NCBI GenBank assembly: GCA_002408385.1
Contig: DHSB01000235.1
Span: forward strand, 1 to 43,465
Origin: Myxococcales bacterium UBA5297
Lineage (GTDB): Bacteria > Myxococcota > Myxococcia > Myxococcales > UBA5297
Reading direction: 5' to 3'
Length of the DNA stretch: 43,465 nucleotides
Part shown: piece after piece, positions 35,301-42,839 of the stretch
How positions within the stretch are numbered: position 1 is the first letter of the stretch
How the letters are laid out: each line of letters opens with the position of its first letter
Notes under the pieces: model-generated
What the model saw: only the letters and a program-made list of their open reading frames with translations
What the model was told of the DNA's origin: nothing
Databases searched by the model: none
Position numbers and translations under genes: made by a program

Positions 35301-37828
35301 TGCTGCTGCCCCGGGAGGCCTTCTGCACCGATACCCTCGAGGCGGCGCTCGCCAAGCCCGCGGGCGATGTCGATGGCGACAGGCTCGCGTACAGCTTTGC
35401 GTTCTTCAAGAACGGCAAGAAGGTCGAAGCTCGTGCGAACGGGCGCGAAATGGGCGGACTGCGCAAGGGCGAGACGTACGAGGTGCGCGTCGTCGCCAGC
35501 GATGGCGAGGCCGATTCACCGCCGGCGCGCGCCAGCGTGACGATTGGGAACAGCAAGCCGACTGCGCCGGTCATCGCCTTCGAGAAGCTGCCGCTGCGCA
35601 GGGTCGAGCCGGTGAAGGTGAAGATCGTCGAGCCGTCGACCGATGCGGACGGCGACCCGATTACCTACGCCTACTCCTGGTCGCGAAACGGCCAGCCGCA
35701 GCCCGAGCAGACCCGCCCCGAGCTGCCCGCGGGCGCGGTGCGCAAGGGCGAGCGCTGGACGGTCACCGTGACCCCGTCGGACGGCGCCGAGCAGGGTGCC
35801 CCGGCACGGCTCGACGCCGTGGTCGCCGACAGCGCTCCGACGGCGCCCGAGGTCGTCCTCACCCCGGCGACCGCGAAGACCGGTGACGAGATCCGCGCGG
35901 TCATCCGCCGCGAGGCCACCGATGTCGACGGCGACAAGCTGCGCTACCGCTATCGGTTCCTGGTCGAAGGCACGGCTCTGAACTTCGAGGACTCGGTCGA
36001 CAGGCTGCCGCCGTTGACCGTCGCCAAGAAGCGCACGCTGACCGTCGAGGTGCAGGCCGATGACGGCGAACAGCTCGGGCCCACCGCCCGCGCGAGCCTG
36101 ACGCTGGTCAACACCCCGCCCCAAGCGCCCGAAGCGTTGCTGCTGCCGACCCGACCGGCGCGGGGCGAGAGCCTCGAGGCGGCGCTCGCCGCCGAGGCCA
36201 AGGACGCCGACGGGGACCGGCTGAGCTATCGCTTCGCGTTCTTCAAGGACGGCAAGAAGGTCGAAGCCTCGGCCGACGGGCGACAGGTGACCAACCTTCG
36301 CAAGGGCGAGACCTACGAGCTGGTGATCATCGCCAACGACGGCGAGGCCGATTCGGCCCCGGCAAAGGCTTCGGCCAAGATCGAGAACACCCCGCCGACC
36401 GCGCCCGCCATCTCGTTCTCGGAGCAGGCTCCGAAGAGCGGCCAGGCGGTCGAGGTGCGCATGGAGAAACCTTCGGTGGACGCCGACGGCGATCCCATCT
36501 CCTACGAGTATGTCTTCTCTGTCGACGGCAAGCCCGCCGACCTCCCGGCCGGCACCCGGTCCATTCCGGCGGGCAAGCTGAGGAAGCATCAGAAGTGGCT
36601 CGTGGAGGTGACGCCCCACGACGGCGAGCAGGCCGGGCGCTCCGGGCGCGCCCGGCTCGAGGTCGTCAACACCGCCCCCACCGCACCGCGGATCTCCATC
36701 GAGCCCGCGCAGCCGACCGCCGGCAGCGGTGCGAGCGTGAAAATCTCCGCCCCCTCGGTCGACCACGACGGGGACGCGGTGACCTACCGCCACGCTTGGT
36801 ACCTCGATGGCGTGCGACTCGACCTGCCGCAGACGGCCACCTCGATCACGCCGGGAGTCCTCAAACGCGGCGAGCGGCTCAAGGTGGTGGTCACTGCGTT
36901 CGACGGTGAGGTCGAGGGCGAGGCGGTCGAGGCGAGCGCGACCGTCAAGAACAGCGCGCCGCTCGCCCCACAGGTCGCGCTCGAACCGGCGAGCCCCACC
37001 GTCAAGGACGAGCTCGTGTGTGCGGTGAAGAAGGCCGCGAGCGAGCCCGACCGCGAGACGCCCGTGTTGCGGTTCACCTGGAAGCGCGACGGCAAGCCGG
37101 TCCCCATCGGCCTGGAGCAGTCCCGGATTCCCGCGGGAGTGGCGCGTCATGGCGAGACGTGGAGCTGCGAGGTCGTCGCCACCGACGGCGAGCTCTCGAG
37201 CGCTGTGGCCTCGGCCGAAGCCCGGGTGCTCAACAGCGCGCCGCTCGCCCCGAAGGCAACTGTCGAGCCGGAGGAGCCACGCGCGGGCGACGACCTGCTG
37301 TGCCGACTCGTCGCGCCCGCGACCGACGTGGACGAGGACACGCTCGCGTACCAATTCCGCTGGCTCCAGGGCAACAAGGCGCTCAAGGCAGACCCCGAGT
37401 CGCCGTGGAAGCTCCCCTCCACCGGCGTGGGCAAGCAGCACAGCTACCGGTGCGAGGTGACGCCGAGGGACCCGGAGGCGACCGGCGCCGTCGCGAGCGC
37501 CGAGGGCCGCTATCGAAACAGTCCACCGGCGCAGCCGTCGGTGAAGCTGCTCCCCGACCAGCCGGCGCCCGACGACACCCTCGTCTGTAGGATCGTCGAG
37601 GAGGCGGTCGATCCGGATGGCGACAAGGTCGGCTACCGGTACCTGTGGTGGAAGAACGGCTTGCAGCAGTCCTTCGCCCGATCGACGGCCCAGGTTCCCG
37701 CCCGGCTGGTCAAGGCGGGCGACATCTGGAGGTGCGGGGTCGTCCCCTCGGATTCCGACGCCGAGGGGCCGACGGCGACCAGCGCCGAGGCCATCATCGG
37801 ACAGCGGCCGCCGACCGCGGGGCGATAG
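32348..37828 (+). CDS. giant exported FG-GAP propeller and Ig-like repeat protein
   Basis: The 1,826-aa product has a signal peptide (NSRSWLVLALCFASAASSS). An FG-GAP/VCBS-type beta-propeller covers about 40-415 (IGDLDGDGLNEVAVASQDF, LGDLDGDGRLELVVAATDG). About 15 Ig-like repeats of roughly 90-95 residues follow to the C-terminus, most with a DxDGD motif that may bind calcium. Nine of these form three A-B-C blocks; the last three carry Cys pairs. No membrane anchor, Wzc-like domain or recognised sorting tail is seen, so it is probably secreted or held on the surface. Adhesion or matrix structure is likely, the ligand unknown. ATG 32348 is chosen because the signal peptide starts there; upstream in-frame sequence overlaps the preceding gene and is not protein-like. 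Confidence 0.85.
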   Translation: MNSRSWLVLALCFASAASSSRVHAAPSAPGFPKKVSGLVTSPLATGRQPDGMVRLYFSIGDELHCLQANGRGCDGFPVALGQKVAVLGLPAVGDLDGDGVEEVAVALSDGRVVVVKADGVPLAGFSFRAPKGLQAGPSFLQLDGERRPELVVGDKEGRLHALRADGSERAGFPIGTGGAVTSAASAGLLGEPARLALVWGNEDGRVYAADSRGKALPGFPAVTGYLVSGQPAIGDLDGDGLNEVAVASQDFKVYAVRHDGSLLPGYPVAVGARLLSGPALGDLDGDGRLELVVAATDGQLHALDTRGQPLKGFPVKLGERLVGAALVADLDRDGEEEVLATTADGKLHVLKANARAFPGFPARLEGLPDSGPVVIELDGQVLIAQAAGERASAFKVRRVGKSARPFAWPEPGHDSARGGRRFPNPPSFADLQISPKTPVTDDELKASYRFFDLDGDPEPGTEVRWFREGKEVPELAGKLSVPAAKTAKGQRWRFELSAPGAVSRQSAEIVIANSSPGAPKITFEPDPLRRVSGVKVRISEEAPDADGDKIRYTYAWLKDGRPQKGLNKPELAALSIQKSERWTVVVTGFDGEAEGPPASLEAVVADSAPTAPEVALVPASPRRGDPVKAVIKRAASDVDGDPLKYRYRFFIDGSLQPFASTVDTLPPLTARKRQVVSVEVQADDGELLGPVATAQVTLLNTRPTVPGPAIAPAAPRFGDTLTAGLAAPSRDIDGDALSYRFAFLKNGKRLEPPDVVRDIKKGETYRLEAVANDGEADSEVGRVSVTVKNTPPTPPVLAFEKLPLRRVEPVKVRIVEPSQDVDGDKVAYAYAWAKNGEPQPGLTGPELPAGIVRKGERWMVIVTPSDGEEQGTPAHLEALAVDSAPTAPEVALSPESPKTGDAIKAVIRREASDVDGDKLRYRYRFVVDGTPLALDDSVDTLEPLSVGKNKTVVVEVRADDGEQLGPLVKASAAVQNTAPSAPEALLLPREAFCTDTLEAALAKPAGDVDGDRLAYSFAFFKNGKKVEARANGREMGGLRKGETYEVRVVASDGEADSPPARASVTIGNSKPTAPVIAFEKLPLRRVEPVKVKIVEPSTDADGDPITYAYSWSRNGQPQPEQTRPELPAGAVRKGERWTVTVTPSDGAEQGAPARLDAVVADSAPTAPEVVLTPATAKTGDEIRAVIRREATDVDGDKLRYRYRFLVEGTALNFEDSVDRLPPLTVAKKRTLTVEVQADDGEQLGPTARASLTLVNTPPQAPEALLLPTRPARGESLEAALAAEAKDADGDRLSYRFAFFKDGKKVEASADGRQVTNLRKGETYELVIIANDGEADSAPAKASAKIENTPPTAPAISFSEQAPKSGQAVEVRMEKPSVDADGDPISYEYVFSVDGKPADLPAGTRSIPAGKLRKHQKWLVEVTPHDGEQAGRSGRARLEVVNTAPTAPRISIEPAQPTAGSGASVKISAPSVDHDGDAVTYRHAWYLDGVRLDLPQTATSITPGVLKRGERLKVVVTAFDGEVEGEAVEASATVKNSAPLAPQVALEPASPTVKDELVCAVKKAASEPDRETPVLRFTWKRDGKPVPIGLEQSRIPAGVARHGETWSCEVVATDGELSSAVASAEARVLNSAPLAPKATVEPEEPRAGDDLLCRLVAPATDVDEDTLAYQFRWLQGNKALKADPESPWKLPSTGVGKQHSYRCEVTPRDPEATGAVASAEGRYRNSPPAQPSVKLLPDQPAPDDTLVCRIVEEAVDPDGDKVGYRYLWWKNGLQQSFARSTAQVPARLVKAGDIWRCGVVPSDSDAEGPTATSAEAIIGQRPPTAGR
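33898..36393 (+). repeat. threefold A-B-C super-repeat inside the Ig-like protein gene
   Basis: Three domain types recur in fixed order. Type A starts near 33898, 34726 and 35563 (LPLRRVEPVKV...). Type B starts near 34177, 35006 and 35843 (DVDGDKLRYRYRF). Type C starts near 34461, 35287 and 36124 (YRFAFFKNGKK). The TTCGAGAAGCTGCCGCTGCG start of A is exact in copies two and three, 837 bp apart. This shows duplication of a three-domain block. Confidence 0.75.
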
Positions 37829-37914
37829 CGGGTGGCGGCGCGGGAGCGCGGCGGTTAGTCCAGGCGTGCGGGCGACAGGCTGCCCGATGACGGCTCGGCG
37901 CAGCGGCCGGCGGT

Positions 37915-37944
37915 TTGACAGTCCTGCCCGCAAGTGCCTACTGT
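37915..37944 (+). promoter_or_regulatory. promoter upstream of the export gene cluster
   Basis: Perfect -35 TTGACA (37915-37920) and TACTGT (37939-37944) are 18 bp apart, the same spacing and -35 as the promoter at 20560. Transcription would begin near 37951, about 28 nt before the ATG at 37979. It would serve the helical protein and perhaps the barrel and OPX genes. Confidence 0.5.
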
Positions 37945-37978
37945 TCCGAAGTTTTTCCAGCAGGACGGGGCGAACGAG

Positions 37979-38527
37979 ATGACGATCCGGACCATTCTCG
38001 CGGCTATCGCTTTCTTGGCGATCAGCAGCACGGCGGCAGCCCAGCAGCCTTTCGAGCAGGAAGTCCAGGCGAGCAAAACCGAGAAGCTGTCGGCGCAGGA
38101 GATGCTCAAGAGCTCTTCCGACTACTTGGCGCAGATGCGCCGGGCGCTCAAGCTCGTCCTTGGCAAGCTTGAAGAGGCTCGTGCGAGCAAGGACGTCGTC
38201 AAGCTCAACTGCGTCAACGAGAAGCTCACCAACATCAAGGGTCTGCTGCGAATCAGCGAGCAGGCGGACGTAAGCCTCCAGGAGGCGATCGCCAAGCGCG
38301 AGGAGCAGCAGGCCGCGCACGAGTACGCGAAGGTAAACATCGCCCGGCAGAAGATCGATCAGTTGAAGGCCGAGGCCGAGCAGTGCGTCGGCATGCTCGC
38401 CTTCGAGACCGGAGAGACCCAGGTGACGGTCGAAGAGCCGCAGGACCTGCCGCAGCTCGATCCTACGCAGACCGTGCCTCCCCCACCCATCGTGTCACGG
38501 CCTCCGCCAGCGAGTCCCACCAGTTGA
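37979..38527 (+). CDS. small exported helical protein with Pro-rich tail
   Basis: A 182-aa protein with a signal peptide (TIRTILAAIAFLAISSTAAA), then long helices with likely coiled-coil character (about 30-145). Two cysteines at about 80 and 138 could pair (KLNCVNEK; AEQCVGML). The tail is Pro-rich (VPPPPIVSRPPPASP). I do not recognise the family. ATG 37979 is preceded by AGGACGGGG. It lies just upstream of the barrel and OPX genes and has a good promoter, so a periplasmic accessory role in polysaccharide export is plausible but based on position only. Confidence 0.75.
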   Translation: MTIRTILAAIAFLAISSTAAAQQPFEQEVQASKTEKLSAQEMLKSSSDYLAQMRRALKLVLGKLEEARASKDVVKLNCVNEKLTNIKGLLRISEQADVSLQEAIAKREEQQAAHEYAKVNIARQKIDQLKAEAEQCVGMLAFETGETQVTVEEPQDLPQLDPTQTVPPPPIVSRPPPASPTS

Positions 38528-38682
38528 TTTGCATTCGTTGACTGGCGTGATATGACCACAAGCCTTCTCGTGCCCCAATTCCCGGGATGAGAGGGGGACT
38601 CACTAAGCGACACGCGACTCCTACCGGAGCTTATTTTTTGCCGGGCCCTAGGGCGCGCTGTCACTTGGAGGTCGAGGGAGAT

Positions 38683-39927
38683 TTGAGGCCGCAACCGTAC
38701 CCTACGCGCAAGAGCTTGCTCTGCAGCCTCATGGCGACCGCTCTGTTGCTGTCCGGCGCCGAGGCGCTGGCCGAGGGCAACGGCGTCAAGTTCGGCGAAG
38801 CGCGGGTCCACCCCTACTTCCAACTCCAGACGCGCTACGACTCGGCCGCCGTGATGGTCTCGAACGGCAACCAGATCATCGGCGACCTCGTCCTGCACCT
38901 TCGCCCTGGCCTCAAGCTGAGCCTGCCGTCGCCCAACTTCGCCGTCTCGCTCGACGGGGGCCTCGAGTACCTCTGGTATACCGGGGTGGCCGACTCCGGC
39001 GCGCGCAACGCCTCGCACCTCGAGGGCGATGCCAACCTCGACATCGGCATCAATCGCGGCGGGCAGGTCAGCCTGGACATCGGCGACAAGATCAGCCGGT
39101 CCGAGCGGCTCTCCAACGTGCCGTCGATCGTCGTCGGCGCCCTCTCGCTCTACAACGATGCCCGCCTTCAGCTCAACGTGAAGCCCGCGGGCGGCGCGCT
39201 GCAGATCGAGCCGAACTATCACCTGACCACCGAGTTCTTCACCCCCTCGGGCATTGTCTCGCTGGCGGGCTGCGAGTCCGGTGACACCTGCGATCCCCGC
39301 GCGGTGGGCGAGAACAACTACCTCAACCACACCTTCTCGCTCAACGGGCGCTGGAAATTCCTGCCGAAGACCGCGGTCACCTTCGATTCGGCGTTCTTCA
39401 TGCGCCGCTACTTCGGCTCGGCGGGCACTCCAACGAACGGCTTGAAGGCGACGCTCGGACTGAGCGGCTTGCTGACCACGCATTTCTCGGCGCTGCTCAA
39501 GTTCGGTTGGGGCCACGACTTCAGCAACGGGTCGTACTCGAGCCCGATCGCCCAGGCCGAGGTCGGCTACCTGCTGTCGCAGACCGGCCAAGTCCGCGTC
39601 GGCTATCTGCGCAGCTTCGAGCCGGTCCCCAGCTCGGCCTGGGTCACCTACGGTCTCGATCGCGCCTACCTCGACGTGCGGTTCCTGTTCGCGGGCAAGC
39701 TGACCGCGCGGGCCCAGTCCTCGTTGGACTTCTTGTCCTTCAATCTTGCCGAGGGAGCCGACGGAGACTCGAGGATGTACTTCAACGGCGACCTCGGGCT
39801 GGACTACGAGCTGGCTTCCTGGATCTCGATCAGCGGTGGCTATGGCTTCCGGTACAACGAGAAGGGGATGAACCTCGCCGACTTCAACCGCAACGAGGTC
39901 TACCTGCGCTGCCAGGTCATCTACTAA
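38683..39927 (+). CDS. outer-membrane beta-barrel, probable polysaccharide export pore
   Basis: A 414-aa protein with signal peptide (RPQPYPTRKSLLCSLMATAL..., cleavage near AEALAEG) followed by alternating amphipathic strands along the whole length (VHPYFQLQTRYDSAAVM, DGGLEYLWYTG, FKFGWGHDF-like segments). It ends in VYLRCQVIY, an aromatic C-terminus typical of barrels. It precedes a short OPX lipoprotein gene by 111 bp. Myxococcus exports some polysaccharides through pairs of a barrel (EpsX/WzpX type) and a short OPX; size and partner fit that class. TTG 38683 is chosen because GGAGG lies about 11 nt upstream and the signal peptide begins there; ATG 38587 would add 32 unlikely residues. Confidence 0.75.
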   Translation: MRPQPYPTRKSLLCSLMATALLLSGAEALAEGNGVKFGEARVHPYFQLQTRYDSAAVMVSNGNQIIGDLVLHLRPGLKLSLPSPNFAVSLDGGLEYLWYTGVADSGARNASHLEGDANLDIGINRGGQVSLDIGDKISRSERLSNVPSIVVGALSLYNDARLQLNVKPAGGALQIEPNYHLTTEFFTPSGIVSLAGCESGDTCDPRAVGENNYLNHTFSLNGRWKFLPKTAVTFDSAFFMRRYFGSAGTPTNGLKATLGLSGLLTTHFSALLKFGWGHDFSNGSYSSPIAQAEVGYLLSQTGQVRVGYLRSFEPVPSSAWVTYGLDRAYLDVRFLFAGKLTARAQSSLDFLSFNLAEGADGDSRMYFNGDLGLDYELASWISISGGYGFRYNEKGMNLADFNRNEVYLRCQVIY

Positions 39928-40038
39928 AGAGCCTTCCGCAACTTACCCGCCACTGTCGGCATGCGATCGATGCACCGAGATCCTGGTAACCGGGCTTGCG
40001 CCCGGAATGAAGAGCGGCGCGCCTGTGTTCGCGGGGCG

Positions 40039-40683
40039 ATGTCTCAGGTGTCCGAGCTTTGCGCCACGCGGCGAGCAGCCGCACTGTTGACGGCAACGCT
40101 GCTGATCGCCCTCTCGTCGTGCAAGACGCCGACGCGCCGCGAGCCCGCCTACGCAGCCCCCGACGAAGCGATGGTCGCGCAGATCGCGGCGGCCAACGCG
40201 ACCCTCGGCGTCAACGATGTGCTCGAGATCCGCGTCTACCAGGAGTCGGATCTCACCGGCATCTTCCGCGTCTCGGCCGAGGGGACCATCGACTATCCCT
40301 TCTGCGGTCGCGTCAAGGCCGCCTTGCTGACCTCGAGCGCTTTGGCCGATCAGTTGACGCGCTGCCTGGAGAACGGCTACCTGAAGAACCCGCAGGTGAC
40401 GGTCTTCCTCAAGGAGTACAACTCGAAGAAGATCTTCGTGTTTGGAGAGGTGCAGAAACCGGGCACTTTCCCCTTCGAGGACAAGATGTCGATCGTCCAG
40501 GCGATCACCCTCGCCGGGGGCTTTGGCAAGCTCGCCGCGAAGAACTCGGTGATCGTCACCCGCCTCGTCGATGGCGAGGAGCGCAAGTTCAAGGTCCCGG
40601 TCGAGGGCATCGCCGAGGGCCGTGACAAGAACTTCGCGCTGCAGCCTGGCGATATCGTCTACATCCCCGAGAGCTTCCTGTAG
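40039..40683 (+). CDS. short OPX polysaccharide export lipoprotein
   Basis: A Wza-family (OPX) protein of 214 aa. The signal ends LSSC with lipidated Cys28. A Poly_export domain ([47 protein letters not shown]) and one SLBB domain ([27 protein letters not shown]) follow. The protein ends in [14 protein letters not shown] directly after the SLBB. It lacks the C-terminal amphipathic helix with which Wza forms its own outer-membrane pore, so it needs a partner; the barrel gene just upstream is the obvious one. ATG 40039 gives a proper lipoprotein signal; ATG 39961 would add 26 residues. No Wzc-like PCP or glycosyltransferase is nearby. Confidence 0.9.
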   Translation: MSQVSELCATRRAAALLTATLLIALSSCKTPTRREPAYAAPDEAMVAQIAAANATLGVNDVLEIRVYQESDLTGIFRVSAEGTIDYPFCGRVKAALLTSSALADQLTRCLENGYLKNPQVTVFLKEYNSKKIFVFGEVQKPGTFPFEDKMSIVQAITLAGGFGKLAAKNSVIVTRLVDGEERKFKVPVEGIAEGRDKNFALQPGDIVYIPESFL

Positions 40684-41212
40684 GCCGACGCGGCTGGCGG
40701 GCGCCCGAGTTGCGGTAGGTCAGCCGATGGCCGCGGGTCGGCTCTCGCGCGGCGCGCACTGTCCGGCCGGGCGCGCGGCAATTCGCCGAGCGAGCGGGCT
40801 GCGCTTGCCCGCGGACGTGGCCTCCGGGGACCTGAAGGCGATCGGTCCCGTGGTCGAGTCGCGACTCGCAGGCGCCGCTTGGTCTTCAGCTCAGCCCTCG
40901 GCCAATATTTGCCGAGGGGGCGAGTCCTCGTGCTGACTCGTCGCGGCAGCCGCCCATCGCTTCGCGCCCCTGGACCTGCCGCCGCATTGGCTCAGGCCGG
41001 CTCTTGCGCCCAGGGCCTTCGCGCCGATGCCACGCGCCGTGACAGGGGCGCGTTGCGCTCGGCGACAGTCGACCGTCGCCTTTCCAACCCCTCCCGACCT
41101 CCTTTGCCCGTCCCACCTCTGCGCACCTTGTGGCACATGCGCTGCACCAGCGCCGGGCCACGCGATGAGGGGAAACGAAGCCGAGAGCAAGGGCTCTCGA
41201 GGGGAGCGGGCG
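40684..41212. other. 529-bp intergenic region before comM
   Basis: No convincing gene is present. The region contains a 14-bp perfect palindrome and an 8-bp-stem inverted repeat (see the next entry). Frames here are Arg/Pro/Ala-rich and lack ribosome sites until GGGGAG (about 41200), which belongs to comM. Confidence 0.45.
40855..40918. promoter_or_regulatory. palindrome and hairpin in the OPX-comM gap
   Basis: CGAGTCGCGACTCG at 40855-40868 is a perfect 14-bp palindrome. Twenty-six bases later CCCTCGGC (40895-40902) and GCCGAGGG (40911-40918) form a perfect 8-bp stem with the AT-rich loop CAATATTT. No U-tract follows, so a Rho-independent terminator is not assured. The palindrome could be an operator. 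Confidence 0.4.
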
Positions 41213-42745
41213 ATGCTGGCGAGGGTGCGTTGCGGAGCGCTGATGGGGGTCGACGCGGTCGTCGTCGACGTCGAGGTCGACATGACGATGGGCCTGCCGT
41301 TCTTCGCGATAGTCGGGCTGCCCGACAACGCGGTGAAGGAGAGCAAGGTCCGGGTGATTGCCGCGATCAAGAACTGCGACTATCAGCTCCCGCAGAAGCG
41401 CGTGACCGTCAACCTCGCCCCCGCCGACATCCGCAAGGACGGGACGGGCTTCGACCTGCCCATCGCCCTCGGCGTCCTCGCCGCCGGGGGAATCCTCGAG
41501 CCGGCGGCGCTCGAACGGCACCTCTTCGCCGGTGAGCTCGCGCTCGACGGCAGCATCAAGCCCATCCGCGGAGCGCTGCCTCTGGCCGTCGCCGCCCGCG
41601 ACACCGGCTTGGCCGGGGTCTACGTCCCCGAGGCCAACGTTCGCGAGGCGTCGGTCGTCGAAGGGGTCGACGTCATCCCCGTCTCGACCTTTCGCGCGCT
41701 CGTCGATGCCCTGGCAGAGGGCGTCCCGCTGCTGCCGTTTCGCCCGGTCGCCCCTGAGGCCGCGCCGCCGAGCGCGGGCGAGGGGGTGGACTTCACCGAC
41801 GTGCGCGGCCAGGAGGGCGCCAAGCGCGCGATGGTCATCGCCGCGGCCGGCGGCCACAACGCATTGATGATCGGCCCGCCAGGCTCGGGCAAGACGATGC
41901 TCGCCAAGCGCCTGCCGACCATCCTGCCCGAGATGAGCTTCGAGGAGGCGCTCGAGACGACCAAGGTCTACAGCGTCGTCGGCCTCGTCGGAGATCGCGC
42001 CTTGATCAATGAGCGGCCCTTCCGCGCTCCTCACCACACCATCAGCGACGCGGGGCTGATTGGCGGCGGGTCGATTCCTCGGCCCGGCGAGGTCTCGCTT
42101 GCGCACAACGGAGTGCTCTTCCTCGACGAGCTGCCCGAGTTCAAGAAGAACGTGCTCGAGGTGCTGCGCCAGCCGCTCGAGGACGGGATGGTCACCATCG
42201 CCCGCGCGATGCAGACCATCACCTTCCCTTCGAGAATGATGCTCGTCGCGGCGATGAACCCCTGTCCCTGCGGACACGCGGGAAACCCCGCCCAGGCTTG
42301 CACCTGCCACCCCGCCGACGTGCAGCGCTACCGAGCGCGCGTCTCGGGGCCGCTGCTCGACCGCATCGACATCCACGTCACCGTTCCCCCCGTGCGCTAT
42401 CGGGACCTGACCCCGCAGCGCGAGGGGGAGAGCTCGAACGACCTGCGCGAACGGGTCAGCCGCGCGCGGGTGCGTCAGGCTGCCCGCTTCACTCGCGCGC
42501 GCGGGACGCACTGCAACGCGCAGATGGGCCCGCGTCAGATCCGCCGCTTCTGTGAAGTCGACGCGGAGAGCGGCGCGCTGCTGCAGAACGTCATCGACCG
42601 GGTGGGGATGAGCGCGCGCGCCTATGACCGGATCCTCAAGGTCGCTCGGACCATCGCCGACCTCGACGACAGCGAGGCGATCCGCGCCTGCCACGTCAGC
42701 GAGGCCATCGGCTACCGGACGCTCGACAGAAAGCTTCCGGGGTAG
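41213..42745 (+). CDS. comM: YifB/ComM-family AAA ATPase, Mg-chelatase-like
   Basis: Hexameric AAA+ protein; in naturally transforming bacteria ComM is a branch-migration helicase that helps integrate donor DNA. The 510-aa protein has the N-terminal ChlI domain ([20 protein letters not shown]), Walker [10 protein letters not shown] about 221-229, Walker [11 protein letters not shown] about 301-310, and the cysteine cluster [17 protein letters not shown] near 350. The C-terminal Mg_chelatase_C domain follows ([20 protein letters not shown]). ATG 41213 is set by GGGGAG 7 nt upstream and by the family start ([15 protein letters not shown]); the longer frame is not homologous. recA follows 94 bp downstream on the same strand. 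Confidence 0.95.
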   Translation: MLARVRCGALMGVDAVVVDVEVDMTMGLPFFAIVGLPDNAVKESKVRVIAAIKNCDYQLPQKRVTVNLAPADIRKDGTGFDLPIALGVLAAGGILEPAALERHLFAGELALDGSIKPIRGALPLAVAARDTGLAGVYVPEANVREASVVEGVDVIPVSTFRALVDALAEGVPLLPFRPVAPEAAPPSAGEGVDFTDVRGQEGAKRAMVIAAAGGHNALMIGPPGSGKTMLAKRLPTILPEMSFEEALETTKVYSVVGLVGDRALINERPFRAPHHTISDAGLIGGGSIPRPGEVSLAHNGVLFLDELPEFKKNVLEVLRQPLEDGMVTIARAMQTITFPSRMMLVAAMNPCPCGHAGNPAQACTCHPADVQRYRARVSGPLLDRIDIHVTVPPVRYRDLTPQREGESSNDLRERVSRARVRQAARFTRARGTHCNAQMGPRQIRRFCEVDAESGALLQNVIDRVGMSARAYDRILKVARTIADLDDSEAIRACHVSEAIGYRTLDRKLPG

Positions 42746-42803
42746 AGGCGCCGTCTCTTGGTCCCGGAGGAGAGGCCTTCGGGCACAGGGCGGCATTGAT
42801 GGG

Positions 42804-42823
42804 CGCGCCCGCGACCGGGCGCG
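42804..42823 (+). promoter_or_regulatory. GC-only hairpin just before the recA ribosome site
   Basis: CGCGCCCG (42804-42811) and CGGGCGCG (42816-42823) form a perfect 8-bp stem with loop CGAC. It ends 2 bases before AAGGAGGG, the recA Shine-Dalgarno. It could be the comM terminator (no U-tract follows) or a structure that affects recA translation. Confidence 0.4.
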
Positions 42824-42839
42824 AAAAGGAGGGAGTGGC

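Noticed and set aside
35516..38320. Minus-strand open frame of about 930 codons opposite the Ig-like gene (and another at 32261-34972)
   Set aside because: Mirror of the repeats on the plus strand; Arg/Ala/Gly-rich, no ribosome site, and the plus frame has a signal peptide and clear domains.
38538..38556. Promoter TTGACT with TATGAC before the barrel gene
   Set aside because: Spacing between hexamers is only 7 bp; nothing -10-like at 16-18 bp.
40571..41212. Small plus-strand ORFs between the OPX gene and comM
   Set aside because: Low-complexity Arg/Pro/Ala composition, no Shine-Dalgarno, and comM has a clear start with GGGGAG at 41213.
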